Origin: Candidatus Nitrosopumilus sp.
GTDB lineage: Archaea > Thermoproteota > Nitrososphaeria > Nitrososphaerales > Nitrosopumilaceae
Direction of reading: 5' to 3'
DNA length: 47,001 nt
NCBI GenBank assembly: GCA_028377625.1
Contig: JAONKT010000003.1
Span: 1 to 47,001 of the forward strand
Numbering within the stretch: position 1 is the first letter of the stretch; every line of letters begins with the position of its first letter. The notes beneath the pieces are model-generated. The model saw only the letters and a program-made list of their open reading frames with translations, had not been told where the DNA came from and searched no databases. Below, in pieces: positions 38,254 to 47,001 of the stretch. The translations under genes and the position numbers were made by a program.

Positions 38254-40114
38254 GGAAAAATTTAATCAAATATCTCCTAGTGAGTTTTTTTATAGTAATC
38301 GTGATTTAGCTGGATTTAGTAATCCTACACGTTCATTATACACTGCAGTTCGCGAATTTGTTGAAAATGCATTGGATGCATGTGATCAAAAAGGGATTCT
38401 TCCAGATGTTCATCTTACAATAAAGGCTGTTGACCCTGATAAACCTGATCCTAAGCCCTATATCTTGACTGTAAAAGACAATGGTCCTGGAATTGATGCA
38501 GAACATATTCCCCTTGCATTTGGAACTGTACTTTATGGTTCTAAATTTGGACTCAAACAAGCTAGAGGGATGTTTGGATTGGGTGCAACTATGGCAATTT
38601 TGTATGGACAAATTACAACAAACAAACCCGTAACTGTAAAAAGTTCTTCTGACGCAAAAATTCAAAATCAATTTGAAATATTATTGGATATTCAAAAAAA
38701 TAAACCTGTAATTGTAAAGCACACTACTAAAGAAGTCACAAAAAAAGGATTGAGTGTAAGTATTTGTTTAGAAGGTGATTATTCAAAAGCTGGAAATAAA
38801 ATCCGTGATTATGTTTATGAAACTTCTTTAATTACTCCTTATGCATCAATAACTTTTGATGATCCTAAGGGGCAAAAATTTAGTCATCCAAGATTTGTAA
38901 AAGATATTCCTCCACCTCCAACTATTATTCGTCCACATCCGCATGGAATTGATGTTGAACGTATACGAAGAATGATTGTTGAATCTCAATTTGAAATTCC
39001 AACAATTGATGATGCAATGATTGAAAAAGTTAGAAAAGATTTGGGTCTATCTGTGAAGAAACTAAGCTTTACATCTATTATGGAAAAAGCAAAGAAAAAA
39101 TGGAAAACGCTTCCACGTCAAGTTCGAGTTGTTATTGCTTTGATGTCTTTTTTAAAAATGGATTTTGAAAAATTAAACAAAATTAGAATTGAAGATATTG
39201 ATATGCCAAACAAAAAATTATTTTATTGGGACTTTGGTGATTCTCAATCAAAATCAGTTGACATGGATCCTGAAAGTCAATATTACAAACAATTGACAAA
39301 CACTGTTCAAGGTGAACCTCTTACTACATTTTTAACAAAGAGATTTCAACGTGTAGGTCCTACAACTGCTCTTAAATTTGCATCATTTGCTAAATTGAAG
39401 CCTGAGAAAAGAATGGGAACTCTAACCAACCAAGAACTTGTCAATCTGAGTGACGCACTTCAAAAGTTTGATGATTTTATGGCTCCTGATTCAAGTTGTT
39501 TGGCCCCTCTAGGCGCTGAACCATTAGAAAAAGGAATTAAAAAATTCTTTAATCCTGATTTTGTTGCTGTAGTTCAACGCCCAGCCTCTGCATATTCTGG
39601 ATTTCCTTTCATTATTGAGATGGGTATTGCTTATGGTGGTGATATCAAAACAGGTGGACCTCATGTATATCGATATGCAAACAGAATTCCATTGCTTTAT
39701 GATGAAGGAAGTGATGTTGTGATTAAAGTAGTGAATGATACTGATTGGGGAAGATACAAAGTAAAAGGTGAGCCTCCTTTCATTATTGTTTCCCATATTT
39801 GCTCAACTAGAATTCCATACAAAACTGCTGGTAAAGAAAATGTTGCAGATAGACAAGAAATAGAAAGAGAATTAAGATTGGCATTGCAATTTTTGTCTAG
39901 AAAGCTTTCTTCTTTCATGTCTAAACGAGGTCAAGCTGAAATGGCAAAAAAGAGAGCTAATCTTTATGCAAAATATATTCCAATGATTGCAGAGTTTTGT
40001 ACTGAATTATCTGGAAAGAAGAAAGAACCTAATTATAAGAAAATGTTAGAAACTGAAATAGCATCTGAAACTAAAAAAGCAGTAAAGGAGGAAAATGAAA
40101 TTGGCAACAACTAA
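38240..40114 (+). CDS. top6B: DNA topoisomerase VI subunit B
   Basis: REFVENALDACDQKG, VKDNGPGIDAEHIPLAFGTVLYGSKFGLKQARGMFGLGATMAILYGQ. Confidence 0.98.
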   Translation: MSSIKEKFNQISPSEFFYSNRDLAGFSNPTRSLYTAVREFVENALDACDQKGILPDVHLTIKAVDPDKPDPKPYILTVKDNGPGIDAEHIPLAFGTVLYGSKFGLKQARGMFGLGATMAILYGQITTNKPVTVKSSSDAKIQNQFEILLDIQKNKPVIVKHTTKEVTKKGLSVSICLEGDYSKAGNKIRDYVYETSLITPYASITFDDPKGQKFSHPRFVKDIPPPPTIIRPHPHGIDVERIRRMIVESQFEIPTIDDAMIEKVRKDLGLSVKKLSFTSIMEKAKKKWKTLPRQVRVVIALMSFLKMDFEKLNKIRIEDIDMPNKKLFYWDFGDSQSKSVDMDPESQYYKQLTNTVQGEPLTTFLTKRFQRVGPTTALKFASFAKLKPEKRMGTLTNQELVNLSDALQKFDDFMAPDSSCLAPLGAEPLEKGIKKFFNPDFVAVVQRPASAYSGFPFIIEMGIAYGGDIKTGGPHVYRYANRIPLLYDEGSDVVIKVVNDTDWGRYKVKGEPPFIIVSHICSTRIPYKTAGKENVADRQEIERELRLALQFLSRKLSSFMSKRGQAEMAKKRANLYAKYIPMIAEFCTELSGKKKEPNYKKMLETEIASETKKAVKEENEIGNN

Positions 40115-41225
40115 AAAACAAAAAGAAAGTAAAATTAAAGCTCGAAGTAAAAAAGCTGATGATAAACAAAAGACTATTCTTGAAATGCTCAAAAGTCATG
40201 GTGCAAAAATTTATGATGATTTAGATAATGGTCAATTCCCAAAATTCTCTATTCCTAGTAGATCTGTAAGTAATATTGTTTATGATAAAAAACTTCGACA
40301 ATATATTTTGGGTAATAATGCTGCTCTGAGAAGTTCTAGAAATTCTGCACAATTAAGATCATTTACACAGTTAATGTGGCTAGCATTTTTTGCAAATAGA
40401 TTAACTAATGAGAGAAAATCATCTACTTTGAGAGATGTTTATTATTCTTCACAGGCTTTTGCTGTTGAATTTGAGGACCAATCTGAATCTGATAATATCA
40501 TTGTTGATTTAGAAGCTGTCACTTCTAGAGCTAGAGAAGATTTTCATATTTTCCCTGAGGAACGAAGTTCTATTTTTGGCGATTTGAATATTGAATATAC
40601 TATTCCTGGATATGAGGGAAAAACTATGAATTTGGCTAATCATCCTGATGGTTATTCTATAGGTCCTAGTTTAACCACTGCTGAATTAGTTGATACAAGT
40701 GCTGAAATTGTAATTGCTATTGAGAAAGGTGGTCTTTTTACAAGATTTGTCGAAGAACAAGTTGATAAAAAATTTAAATCGATTATTATTAACACTGGAG
40801 GACAAGCACCACGTTCAACTAGAACTTTATTAAAAAGACTTCATGATGAAATGAAATTACCTGTTATTTGTTTAACAGATGGTGATGTGTATGGAGAACA
40901 TATTGCAATGGTAATAAAATCTGGTTCAGCAAATGCTGCACATCTTAGAGAATTAACAGTCCCTGATGCAAAATGGGTTGGAGTTTGGGCTACTGATATA
41001 GAGAAATACAAATTACCTACAATTCCCATGACAGAATCTGACATTAAGCGATGCTATGATTTACAAAAAGATCCTAGATATCAAGATGGTATTTGGAAAA
41101 AAGAACTTGATGTATTTTTAAGATTAAAAAGAAAAGCAGAACTTGAGGCTTTTTCAAAATATGGTCTCACAAATATTACTGATAAGTATTTACCACAAAA
41201 ATTAGAATTAGCAAAAAGTCTTTAG
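40095..41225 (+). CDS. top6A: DNA topoisomerase VI subunit A (Spo11-like)
   Basis: TLRDVYYSSQAF, VIAIEKGGLFTRFVEE, PVICLTDGDVYGEHIAMVIKSGS. Confidence 0.97.
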   Translation: MKLATTKKQKESKIKARSKKADDKQKTILEMLKSHGAKIYDDLDNGQFPKFSIPSRSVSNIVYDKKLRQYILGNNAALRSSRNSAQLRSFTQLMWLAFFANRLTNERKSSTLRDVYYSSQAFAVEFEDQSESDNIIVDLEAVTSRAREDFHIFPEERSSIFGDLNIEYTIPGYEGKTMNLANHPDGYSIGPSLTTAELVDTSAEIVIAIEKGGLFTRFVEEQVDKKFKSIIINTGGQAPRSTRTLLKRLHDEMKLPVICLTDGDVYGEHIAMVIKSGSANAAHLRELTVPDAKWVGVWATDIEKYKLPTIPMTESDIKRCYDLQKDPRYQDGIWKKELDVFLRLKRKAELEAFSKYGLTNITDKYLPQKLELAKSL

Positions 41226-41741
41226 TTATTTTATTCTTAGTGTTAATACGCCATTTCTATATTTAAAATCTGATATTTGCATTTCATTAGCTCCTTCAAT
41301 TGGTACTTCTTTGGAAAATCCCCCTGTACCGCGAACATATAATATTCCATCTACTAATCTTACAGCAATTTTATCTTCAGGACCTGGAACTTCTGCTACA
41401 AAAACAAATTCTCCTTCACCTTTGATTAAATCATAAACCCAGTTCTTTGTTTCTTGTTCTCTTCCTTGATTAAACGTTACAGGCTTTTGTTCATTTGCTA
41501 TTTTTTTAATTACTTTTACCCAATAGATCATTGTAATTGCTGCTGCTCCGATTAAGATAAAACTCACATAACCTGAATCTGCTCTTTGACTCATTATGTA
41601 AATAATTCCCAAAAATAAAATTACAATTATGGGGATGACAAAATTTAATGATTGTTCATTCGAATATGTCTTTTTATAACTTGACAAGCAATTCAAATTC
41701 CTTTTCACCAAATATAAAGTATCTTTGATTTTTATTACCAT
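41226..41741 (-). CDS. Membrane protein with C-terminal Hsp20/alpha-crystallin-like segment
   Basis: Two TM segments then IAVRLVDGILYVRGTGGFSKEVPIEGANEMQISDFKYRNGVLTLRIK. Confidence 0.68.
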   Translation of the reverse strand: MVIKIKDTLYLVKRNLNCLSSYKKTYSNEQSLNFVIPIIVILFLGIIYIMSQRADSGYVSFILIGAAAITMIYWVKVIKKIANEQKPVTFNQGREQETKNWVYDLIKGEGEFVFVAEVPGPEDKIAVRLVDGILYVRGTGGFSKEVPIEGANEMQISDFKYRNGVLTLRIK

Positions 41742-41743
41742 TT

Positions 41744-41977
41744 TTGAAAATTACCCTGTTGTCTGATCCAATAAAACCTAAACTTGGGATTCGTGATATT
41801 GTATTGAAAGGAACTATTATGGCTGTAATTGTAACTGTTCCTTCAATTATTGCATTTTTGATTAGTTGGATTATTCTTGATAATTTGATTACTGCAATTA
41901 TTGTGAGTGGAGTTATTCATTTTATTGCTATGGGATTTAGTTTAAAAATCTCAAAAAAAATATTGGTTAAAAAATAA
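41744..41977 (+). CDS. Small membrane protein
   Basis: Two hydrophobic segments; TTG start as called. Confidence 0.6.
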   Translation: MKITLLSDPIKPKLGIRDIVLKGTIMAVIVTVPSIIAFLISWIILDNLITAIIVSGVIHFIAMGFSLKISKKILVKK

Positions 41978-42023
41978 TCTATTTGCTTATGTTTTATGTA
42001 CTGGTTAATTTCTTTAAAAAACC

Positions 42024-42377
42024 ATGGATTCATCAAAACTTGAAAATGACCTAATTTCTGAAATTAAATTATCTCCGATTCAGGCTAAAACTTACTTGTT
42101 GGTAACTTGGTATGGAAAAATGTCATCAATTCAAATTGCTGAAAAATTAAAAATTTCATTTGAAGATGCTCAAAAGGCTGGTACTGATCTAATGTCTCTT
42201 GGTGGTTTTATTGATATATCTGAAACTGAATTTGAAGCAATGCATCCCAGATTCACTGCTGTTAACATGTATAGAAAAATGTGTGAACGAGAACATATTG
42301 AATTTAAGCGAAATAAAATTGTTGATAATATAGGAGTAATTTTAGAACAACCTTATGATGATGCAAGAACTAAATAA
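42024..42377 (+). CDS. TrmB-like winged-helix protein
   Basis: ISEIKLSPIQAKTYLLVTWYGKMSSIQIAEKLKISFEDAQKAGTDLMSLGGFIDI. Confidence 0.72.
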   Translation: MDSSKLENDLISEIKLSPIQAKTYLLVTWYGKMSSIQIAEKLKISFEDAQKAGTDLMSLGGFIDISETEFEAMHPRFTAVNMYRKMCEREHIEFKRNKIVDNIGVILEQPYDDARTK

Positions 42378-42399
42378 TGCTAATTATTTGTGAACAACA

Positions 42400-42885
42400 T
42401 TGAGTGATTCTGATGCACCTTCCGGAAAACCTCAGAGTTATACTAGAAAAACTCTAGGTAAATCTGATGAAGAAAAACCAAAAGCTCCTGAAGTTTACAA
42501 ATGTTGTAATAATCCTCAAATTACATACTTTGGTGTTGTAAATATCAACATAGACGAGCGAACTATAGGTTCTGTTGATGTATGGAGATGTGGTGCTTGC
42601 AAAAAACAATTTTGTGAAGAAAAAACATTGGGAATTGATTCTATATCTGATATTGTTGGAATGCCTCGAATTGATGATGATGAAAAATGGGCTGTTACAA
42701 TATGTAAATTACAAAAAACACAATATAGATGGAAATTAGTAAAACTAAAAGAAAATAATTCAATTCAACATGAGTGTTTTGAGGAAAAAGTCATTTCACT
42801 TAAAAGTGAAAATTTTAAAATTGAAGATGAACAGCATTGGAGCTTTTTGATTGAAGACAATGTTAACAAGGCCATAGAAATTTAA
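42400..42885 (+). CDS. Hypothetical protein with putative zinc site
   Basis: YKCCNNPQITYFG...WRCGACKKQFCEEK. Confidence 0.68.
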   Translation: MSDSDAPSGKPQSYTRKTLGKSDEEKPKAPEVYKCCNNPQITYFGVVNINIDERTIGSVDVWRCGACKKQFCEEKTLGIDSISDIVGMPRIDDDEKWAVTICKLQKTQYRWKLVKLKENNSIQHECFEEKVISLKSENFKIEDEQHWSFLIEDNVNKAIEI

Positions 42886-42893
42886 CAAAACTG

Positions 42894-43178
42894 ATGGATC
42901 TTAAAGTTCACATTAATAATATTCATGGTAGTCAGATGGCTGCAAAGATTAATGGTATTTTTACTTTGGATAAACATGAATTTCATTTTACTGCAATTGC
43001 TTTTGGTCGAATTGGTGGTCAAAACATTGGTGCAAAACTTTCCAAAACTACTGAAACTGAATTAGAAAAATTGAATTATGATGTTGAGGAAGTGATTATG
43101 AATTTACAGCAAAATTTACTTCAAGGGGATCTTACTCTTCCAGAAGGTCTCAAAAGAGAGTCTTTTGTTGATGACTAA
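42894..43178 (+). CDS. Hypothetical protein
   Basis: ORF 94 aa, convergent with and overlapping the mtnP end by 4 nt. Confidence 0.65.
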   Translation: MDLKVHINNIHGSQMAAKINGIFTLDKHEFHFTAIAFGRIGGQNIGAKLSKTTETELEKLNYDVEEVIMNLQQNLLQGDLTLPEGLKRESFVDD

Positions 43179-43966
43179 AATTCTGCTTCTTCTAATGCTT
43201 TAGCACAAGAACAAGTTCTTGTTTTTGGAATTTTATCAATTAATTCTGTTAATATTCTCTTTGTAGTTTCTACATTTTTTGAAAGCGTTTCTAAAACTTC
43301 TTTTGCTGTTACTGGTTTGTCTGCCCATACATCATAATCTGTAACTGTTGATATTGATGCATAACACATTTGTGCTTCTCTTGCTAGTTGACATTCTGGA
43401 ACTAGTGTCATTCCAATAATATCTGCACCAGTTGTTCTATAGAATTTTGATTCTGCTCTAGTTGAAAAACGTGGACCTTCAATACAGACATAGGTACAAT
43501 CTTTATGCAATCCAATATTTTGTTCATCTGTTACTTTAATAATCGATGATTGTAATTCCGGACAAAAAGGATCTGCAACTGAAATATGGATTACTCTTCC
43601 GTCTTTAGAAAATGAACCATCTCTTGATTTTGTGAAGTCTAAAAATTGTGTTGGTAAAACAAAGTGCCCTGGTTCTAATTCTTCTTTTAAACTTCCAACT
43701 GCTGATGGTGCAATAATTCTTGTAACTCCTAATTCTTTGAATGCCCAGATATTTGCTTTGAAATTAATCATATGTGGTGGGATTGTGTGCTTTTTCCCAT
43801 GTCTTGGAAGAAATGCAATTTTTCTTCCTTTGAATATTCCTACTGTTATGGTATCTGATGGTTTTCCATATGGTGTATCTATTTCAATTTCTTGTGCATT
43901 TTCAAGTAATCCTGAATCATAAATGCCTGTTCCGCCAAAAATTCCAATCTCTACATCTTTTTCCAT
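43175..43966 (-). CDS. mtnP: S-methyl-5'-thioadenosine phosphorylase family
   Basis: [78 protein letters not shown]. Confidence 0.95.
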   Translation of the reverse strand: MEKDVEIGIFGGTGIYDSGLLENAQEIEIDTPYGKPSDTITVGIFKGRKIAFLPRHGKKHTIPPHMINFKANIWAFKELGVTRIIAPSAVGSLKEELEPGHFVLPTQFLDFTKSRDGSFSKDGRVIHISVADPFCPELQSSIIKVTDEQNIGLHKDCTYVCIEGPRFSTRAESKFYRTTGADIIGMTLVPECQLAREAQMCYASISTVTDYDVWADKPVTAKEVLETLSKNVETTKRILTELIDKIPKTRTCSCAKALEEAEF

Positions 43967-44478
43967 TAATATTTCACCAATGATTTACAATTGTATTTGC
44001 TTAGTCCTTTAATTCCATTCAAGTCTGTTAATTCTATTATGAATGCAAATCCTGATATGTCTCCTCCTACTTTCTCAATTAATTTTCCAGAAGCTTTGGC
44101 TGTTCCACCTGTGGCTAGTAGATCATCACAAATTACAACTTTTTGACCTTTTTCAATTACATCCTTTTGAATCTCAATTGTATCTTTTCCATACTCAATT
44201 GTGTATGCTAGTTTTGCAGTTTTTCCAGGTAACTTACCTGCTTTTCTAATCATTATCATTCCTTTATTGTATTTTAAGGCCAAAATTGTTGCAAGTAGAA
44301 ATCCTCTTGATTCAATTCCTGCAAATACATCAACATCTTTTGGATGAAAATGTTTAGAAAATTCATCTGCAATGTATGATAATGATGAAGGATCTTTTAA
44401 GATTGGGCTGAAATCTCTAAATAGTATTCCTTTTTTTGGGAAATTTGGATATTCTGTTATCTTATCTTTTAAATTCAT
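43966..44478 (-). CDS. apt: Adenine phosphoribosyltransferase
   Basis: [69 protein letters not shown]. Confidence 0.96.
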   Translation of the reverse strand: MNLKDKITEYPNFPKKGILFRDFSPILKDPSSLSYIADEFSKHFHPKDVDVFAGIESRGFLLATILALKYNKGMIMIRKAGKLPGKTAKLAYTIEYGKDTIEIQKDVIEKGQKVVICDDLLATGGTAKASGKLIEKVGGDISGFAFIIELTDLNGIKGLSKYNCKSLVKY

Positions 44479-44511
44479 ACTAATCCAATAATGAGGTGAA
44501 ATAAAATTGTT

Positions 44512-46683
44512 TTATTCTATCGTAAATTGAGTTTCACTTTTATTGCGATTATCATCTGCTATTATGGTATATATTCCTGGAAGTATATTTTTAGGGATGT
44601 TCCAATAAGTTTCACAATTAAATTCTGCTGTTGTATTACAGCTTAAACCTTTTTCAATTACATCTCCGTTTTGATTAAATATTTTTACTAATATGCTGGC
44701 TTTGTGAGTTGTTTGAATTTCAATTTTCATAGTGTCACCATATCCTGGAATCTCTGCACCTTGTGATACTTGTATTATCATTCCCTCTTTTATTACTGAA
44801 AATACTTCAAAATCAACTATCTTTAAATTTGAACCACTACTGATGGTTATTTTCCATGATCCTGAATCTCCATTTTCAGGAATTCTGAATCTTGATTCTG
44901 AAAATAATCCTTCATTATCTGTAGGTATATCTATTTTTTTAATTACATCTCCATTAGGATCTGTCAAATTTGCAGTTAGTAGTGAATTTGGATTTGTCTC
45001 ACCTATTAGTAAAATTGATTCTCCTTGCTGATATTCTGTTTGTGTTACTGTGGCAGTAATTGGACCTGAACCTATCTGTAACCCTACTGAAAATTGCTCA
45101 CTACTTTGTGAATTTTCTATCTGAGTTACTGCGGTATAAATCCCTGAACCAAAACCTGTTAAATCTAACTCATATTTTGCTCTGCCATCTGCTTGTAATT
45201 TAATTAAAATATCCTCTCCTGGTGTTCCTGCAGGATTAATAATTATCATTTTTATATTATCTGAGGGGTTTCCAATTAGTGAAATTATTGCTGTATCTGA
45301 AGAATTATAATTCACTTTATCGAATTTTAAATTAACTGGGATTGTTGGTATTACTCCATATCCTACATATGTAAATTCTTTATTGTTTCCTTGAGTTGCT
45401 ATTAATGACCATGTTCCTTCAGGATCATCATTTTCTTTACTTTGATATTCAAATTTTACTAATCCTGAATTATCGATATCAATTATTTCTGTTTTAAGTT
45501 CTTTTCCTAGGTTGCTCTCTAAAATTAATTCTAATTTCTCATTTGGTATTGCTGTTCCAGTAAATTTCAGCAATTCTCCTGCTTCATATATTTTCTCTAT
45601 TGGATTAATTACAATTAGTTTATTTGTTTCAACATTCCAGTTTTTCAGAAGTTCATTTCTTCCATCTGAAATTGTTATGCTATATTTTCCAAAAATTGAA
45701 TCAAATGGAATGTTTATTGGTTCTGACAGTTTCCAGGAACCTGCGCCATTCACCTTAGCTGTTCTGGTGTATAGTACATTATTTTCAGGGGTAATGACTT
45801 TAGCTGTTATGGTAGTTCCTGGTAATCCTGTTCCTTCAATATTTAATTTGTCTCCTGTTTTAACTGTATTTTGAATACCGCTTAAGGAAAGTTTCATTTT
45901 TTCTAATTCTACAATTCTGTTATCTGCAGTTCCTAATCTTAAACTTATTACTTTTTCATCTCCTTGGTTATTTTTAATTTTAAAATCTACTCTTTCTTTA
46001 ATTTCGTCATCAGGAATTTTCATTGTTGTTATGAAAAAACCATTTTGATCAGTTTCAAAATTTCCAATTTTTTTATCGTCTATATAGAAATCAAATATTT
46101 GTGATGTTCCAAATGCTTCTCCTGTAATTCTAATAGTTGAACCCGCATTTGGTTTATCTGGAATTATTCTAAAAACTGATTCTGAAAAAATATCTCCATC
46201 AGTACTTTTAATATTTTGATTTACATCTATTTGTGGATTTTGTTTAATTGTTGATATTTCTGTAGGTATTATTGCTCCCACGGTGATTGTATTATTTTCT
46301 TGATTCAATCCTTTCCAATTGATAACTGGATTAGGTTTATCTGTCTTGATACCGAACTTTACTGATTCACCAACTTTGATTGAGTCTGACGATGTAAAAA
46401 TTATCACTCCCTGTGAATTTTTTTCACCTGTCCATCCTTGTTCTGTTTTAAATGATTGAAAATTAAAATTCTCATTTAACCAAATTCTAAAAGTCTCTAC
46501 ATCTTGCGTTGAATCATTTGTTAATGTGATAATTGTGGTACTGTCTACGCCTGCCCCTTTAACAACAATCTCTTCTGCATACGAGTTAATTGGAATTGAA
46601 ATTAGGACTATTGAAAATATTACAATTATTGAAAGGAATGCCTCTCTGTTTGAGAATCTAATCATATACTTCAAATTCCACAT
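44512..46683 (-). CDS. Secreted multi-domain Ig-like/beta-sandwich repeat protein
   Basis: N-terminal signal sequence; about 6 repeats of the form xGDxLxIxGxxxPxxxLxxxlxxPxGxxxxxxxxxxxxxGxfxxxxxIP. Confidence 0.8.
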   Translation of the reverse strand: MWNLKYMIRFSNREAFLSIIVIFSIVLISIPINSYAEEIVVKGAGVDSTTIITLTNDSTQDVETFRIWLNENFNFQSFKTEQGWTGEKNSQGVIIFTSSDSIKVGESVKFGIKTDKPNPVINWKGLNQENNTITVGAIIPTEISTIKQNPQIDVNQNIKSTDGDIFSESVFRIIPDKPNAGSTIRITGEAFGTSQIFDFYIDDKKIGNFETDQNGFFITTMKIPDDEIKERVDFKIKNNQGDEKVISLRLGTADNRIVELEKMKLSLSGIQNTVKTGDKLNIEGTGLPGTTITAKVITPENNVLYTRTAKVNGAGSWKLSEPINIPFDSIFGKYSITISDGRNELLKNWNVETNKLIVINPIEKIYEAGELLKFTGTAIPNEKLELILESNLGKELKTEIIDIDNSGLVKFEYQSKENDDPEGTWSLIATQGNNKEFTYVGYGVIPTIPVNLKFDKVNYNSSDTAIISLIGNPSDNIKMIIINPAGTPGEDILIKLQADGRAKYELDLTGFGSGIYTAVTQIENSQSSEQFSVGLQIGSGPITATVTQTEYQQGESILLIGETNPNSLLTANLTDPNGDVIKKIDIPTDNEGLFSESRFRIPENGDSGSWKITISSGSNLKIVDFEVFSVIKEGMIIQVSQGAEIPGYGDTMKIEIQTTHKASILVKIFNQNGDVIEKGLSCNTTAEFNCETYWNIPKNILPGIYTIIADDNRNKSETQFTIE

Positions 46684-46763
46684 CTATCAATTAAACCTTA
46701 AATAATTTTTCTTCTTTCTATATTTCTAAATTTAGTGTTTTTCATGAGTAATCTTCTTAAATC

Positions 46764-46994
46764 TTAATTTTTTGGCTTTTGAAATTTATCTAGATCTGGT
46801 TTAGTTGAGGTATTTTGATACTGTCTAATCCTTTCAGCAATTAATCTGTATAAAGATCTAAATTGATCTTTTGTTTTATCCGATAAGAAATTTGTTTCTT
46901 CTAGCGTAATTTTTTCACAAATATATCTGGTAATCTCTTCATTGTTAAATTCACCCCAGTCGTCATCACTATGTTCCTGCCACACTCTTTTCAA
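46764..46994 (-). CDS. Hypothetical protein (5' end may extend beyond window)
   Basis: Called start is TTG; frame stays open to the window edge. Confidence 0.55.
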   Translation of the reverse strand: MKRVWQEHSDDDWGEFNNEEITRYICEKITLEETNFLSDKTKDQFRSLYRLIAERIRQYQNTSTKPDLDKFQKPKN

Positions 46995-47001
46995 TTTCTC
47001 T

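Noticed and set aside
38336-39918. Minus-strand ORFs inside top6B
   Set aside because: Antisense to a highly conserved gene.
1-47001. Mobile elements, prophage, inteins or tRNA introns
   Set aside because: No transposase/integrase/phage structural proteins; RtcB, valS and topoisomerase VI are of normal length without intein motifs; the three tRNAs are uninterrupted.

Overview
This is a 47 kb AT-rich archaeal chromosomal window. Gene content points to Thaumarchaeota/Nitrososphaerota, most like the Nitrosopumilus lineage: archaeal histone, topoisomerase VI, a cupredoxin, RIO1/KH/aIF2beta, S17e, DUF373 and RtcB. Genes are densely packed on both strands. The content is mainly housekeeping: tRNAs Trp(CCA), Thr(CGT) and Cys(GCA); aconitase; pdxS/pdxT; valS; purA/purB; pyrF; rtcB; ribosomal proteins S11 and S17e; topoisomerase VI; ThiL; apt/mtnP; uppS. 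Many small lineage-specific ORFs are interspersed. I see no CRISPR array, transposase, integrase, prophage or rRNA. The most interesting observations are: (1) an apparent fusion of a MoaD/ThiS/SAMP-like beta-grasp protein ending in Gly-Gly to a KEOPS Cgi121-like domain, next to a THUMP protein and Sua5/YrdC; (2) a 6-pyruvoyl-tetrahydropterin synthase with an N-terminal PD-(D/E)xK-nuclease-like domain; (3) a solitary AIPR-family anti-phage-like gene; (4) a GC-rich structured-RNA candidate at about 190-351 that overlaps the called start of the first ORF; (5) a YggX-like Fe-trafficking domain with an N-terminal zinc ribbon; and (6) two unlisted 25-aa micro-ORFs plus an unlisted 50-aa zinc-ribbon ORF. 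All homology calls come from reading motifs by eye; no database search was run.
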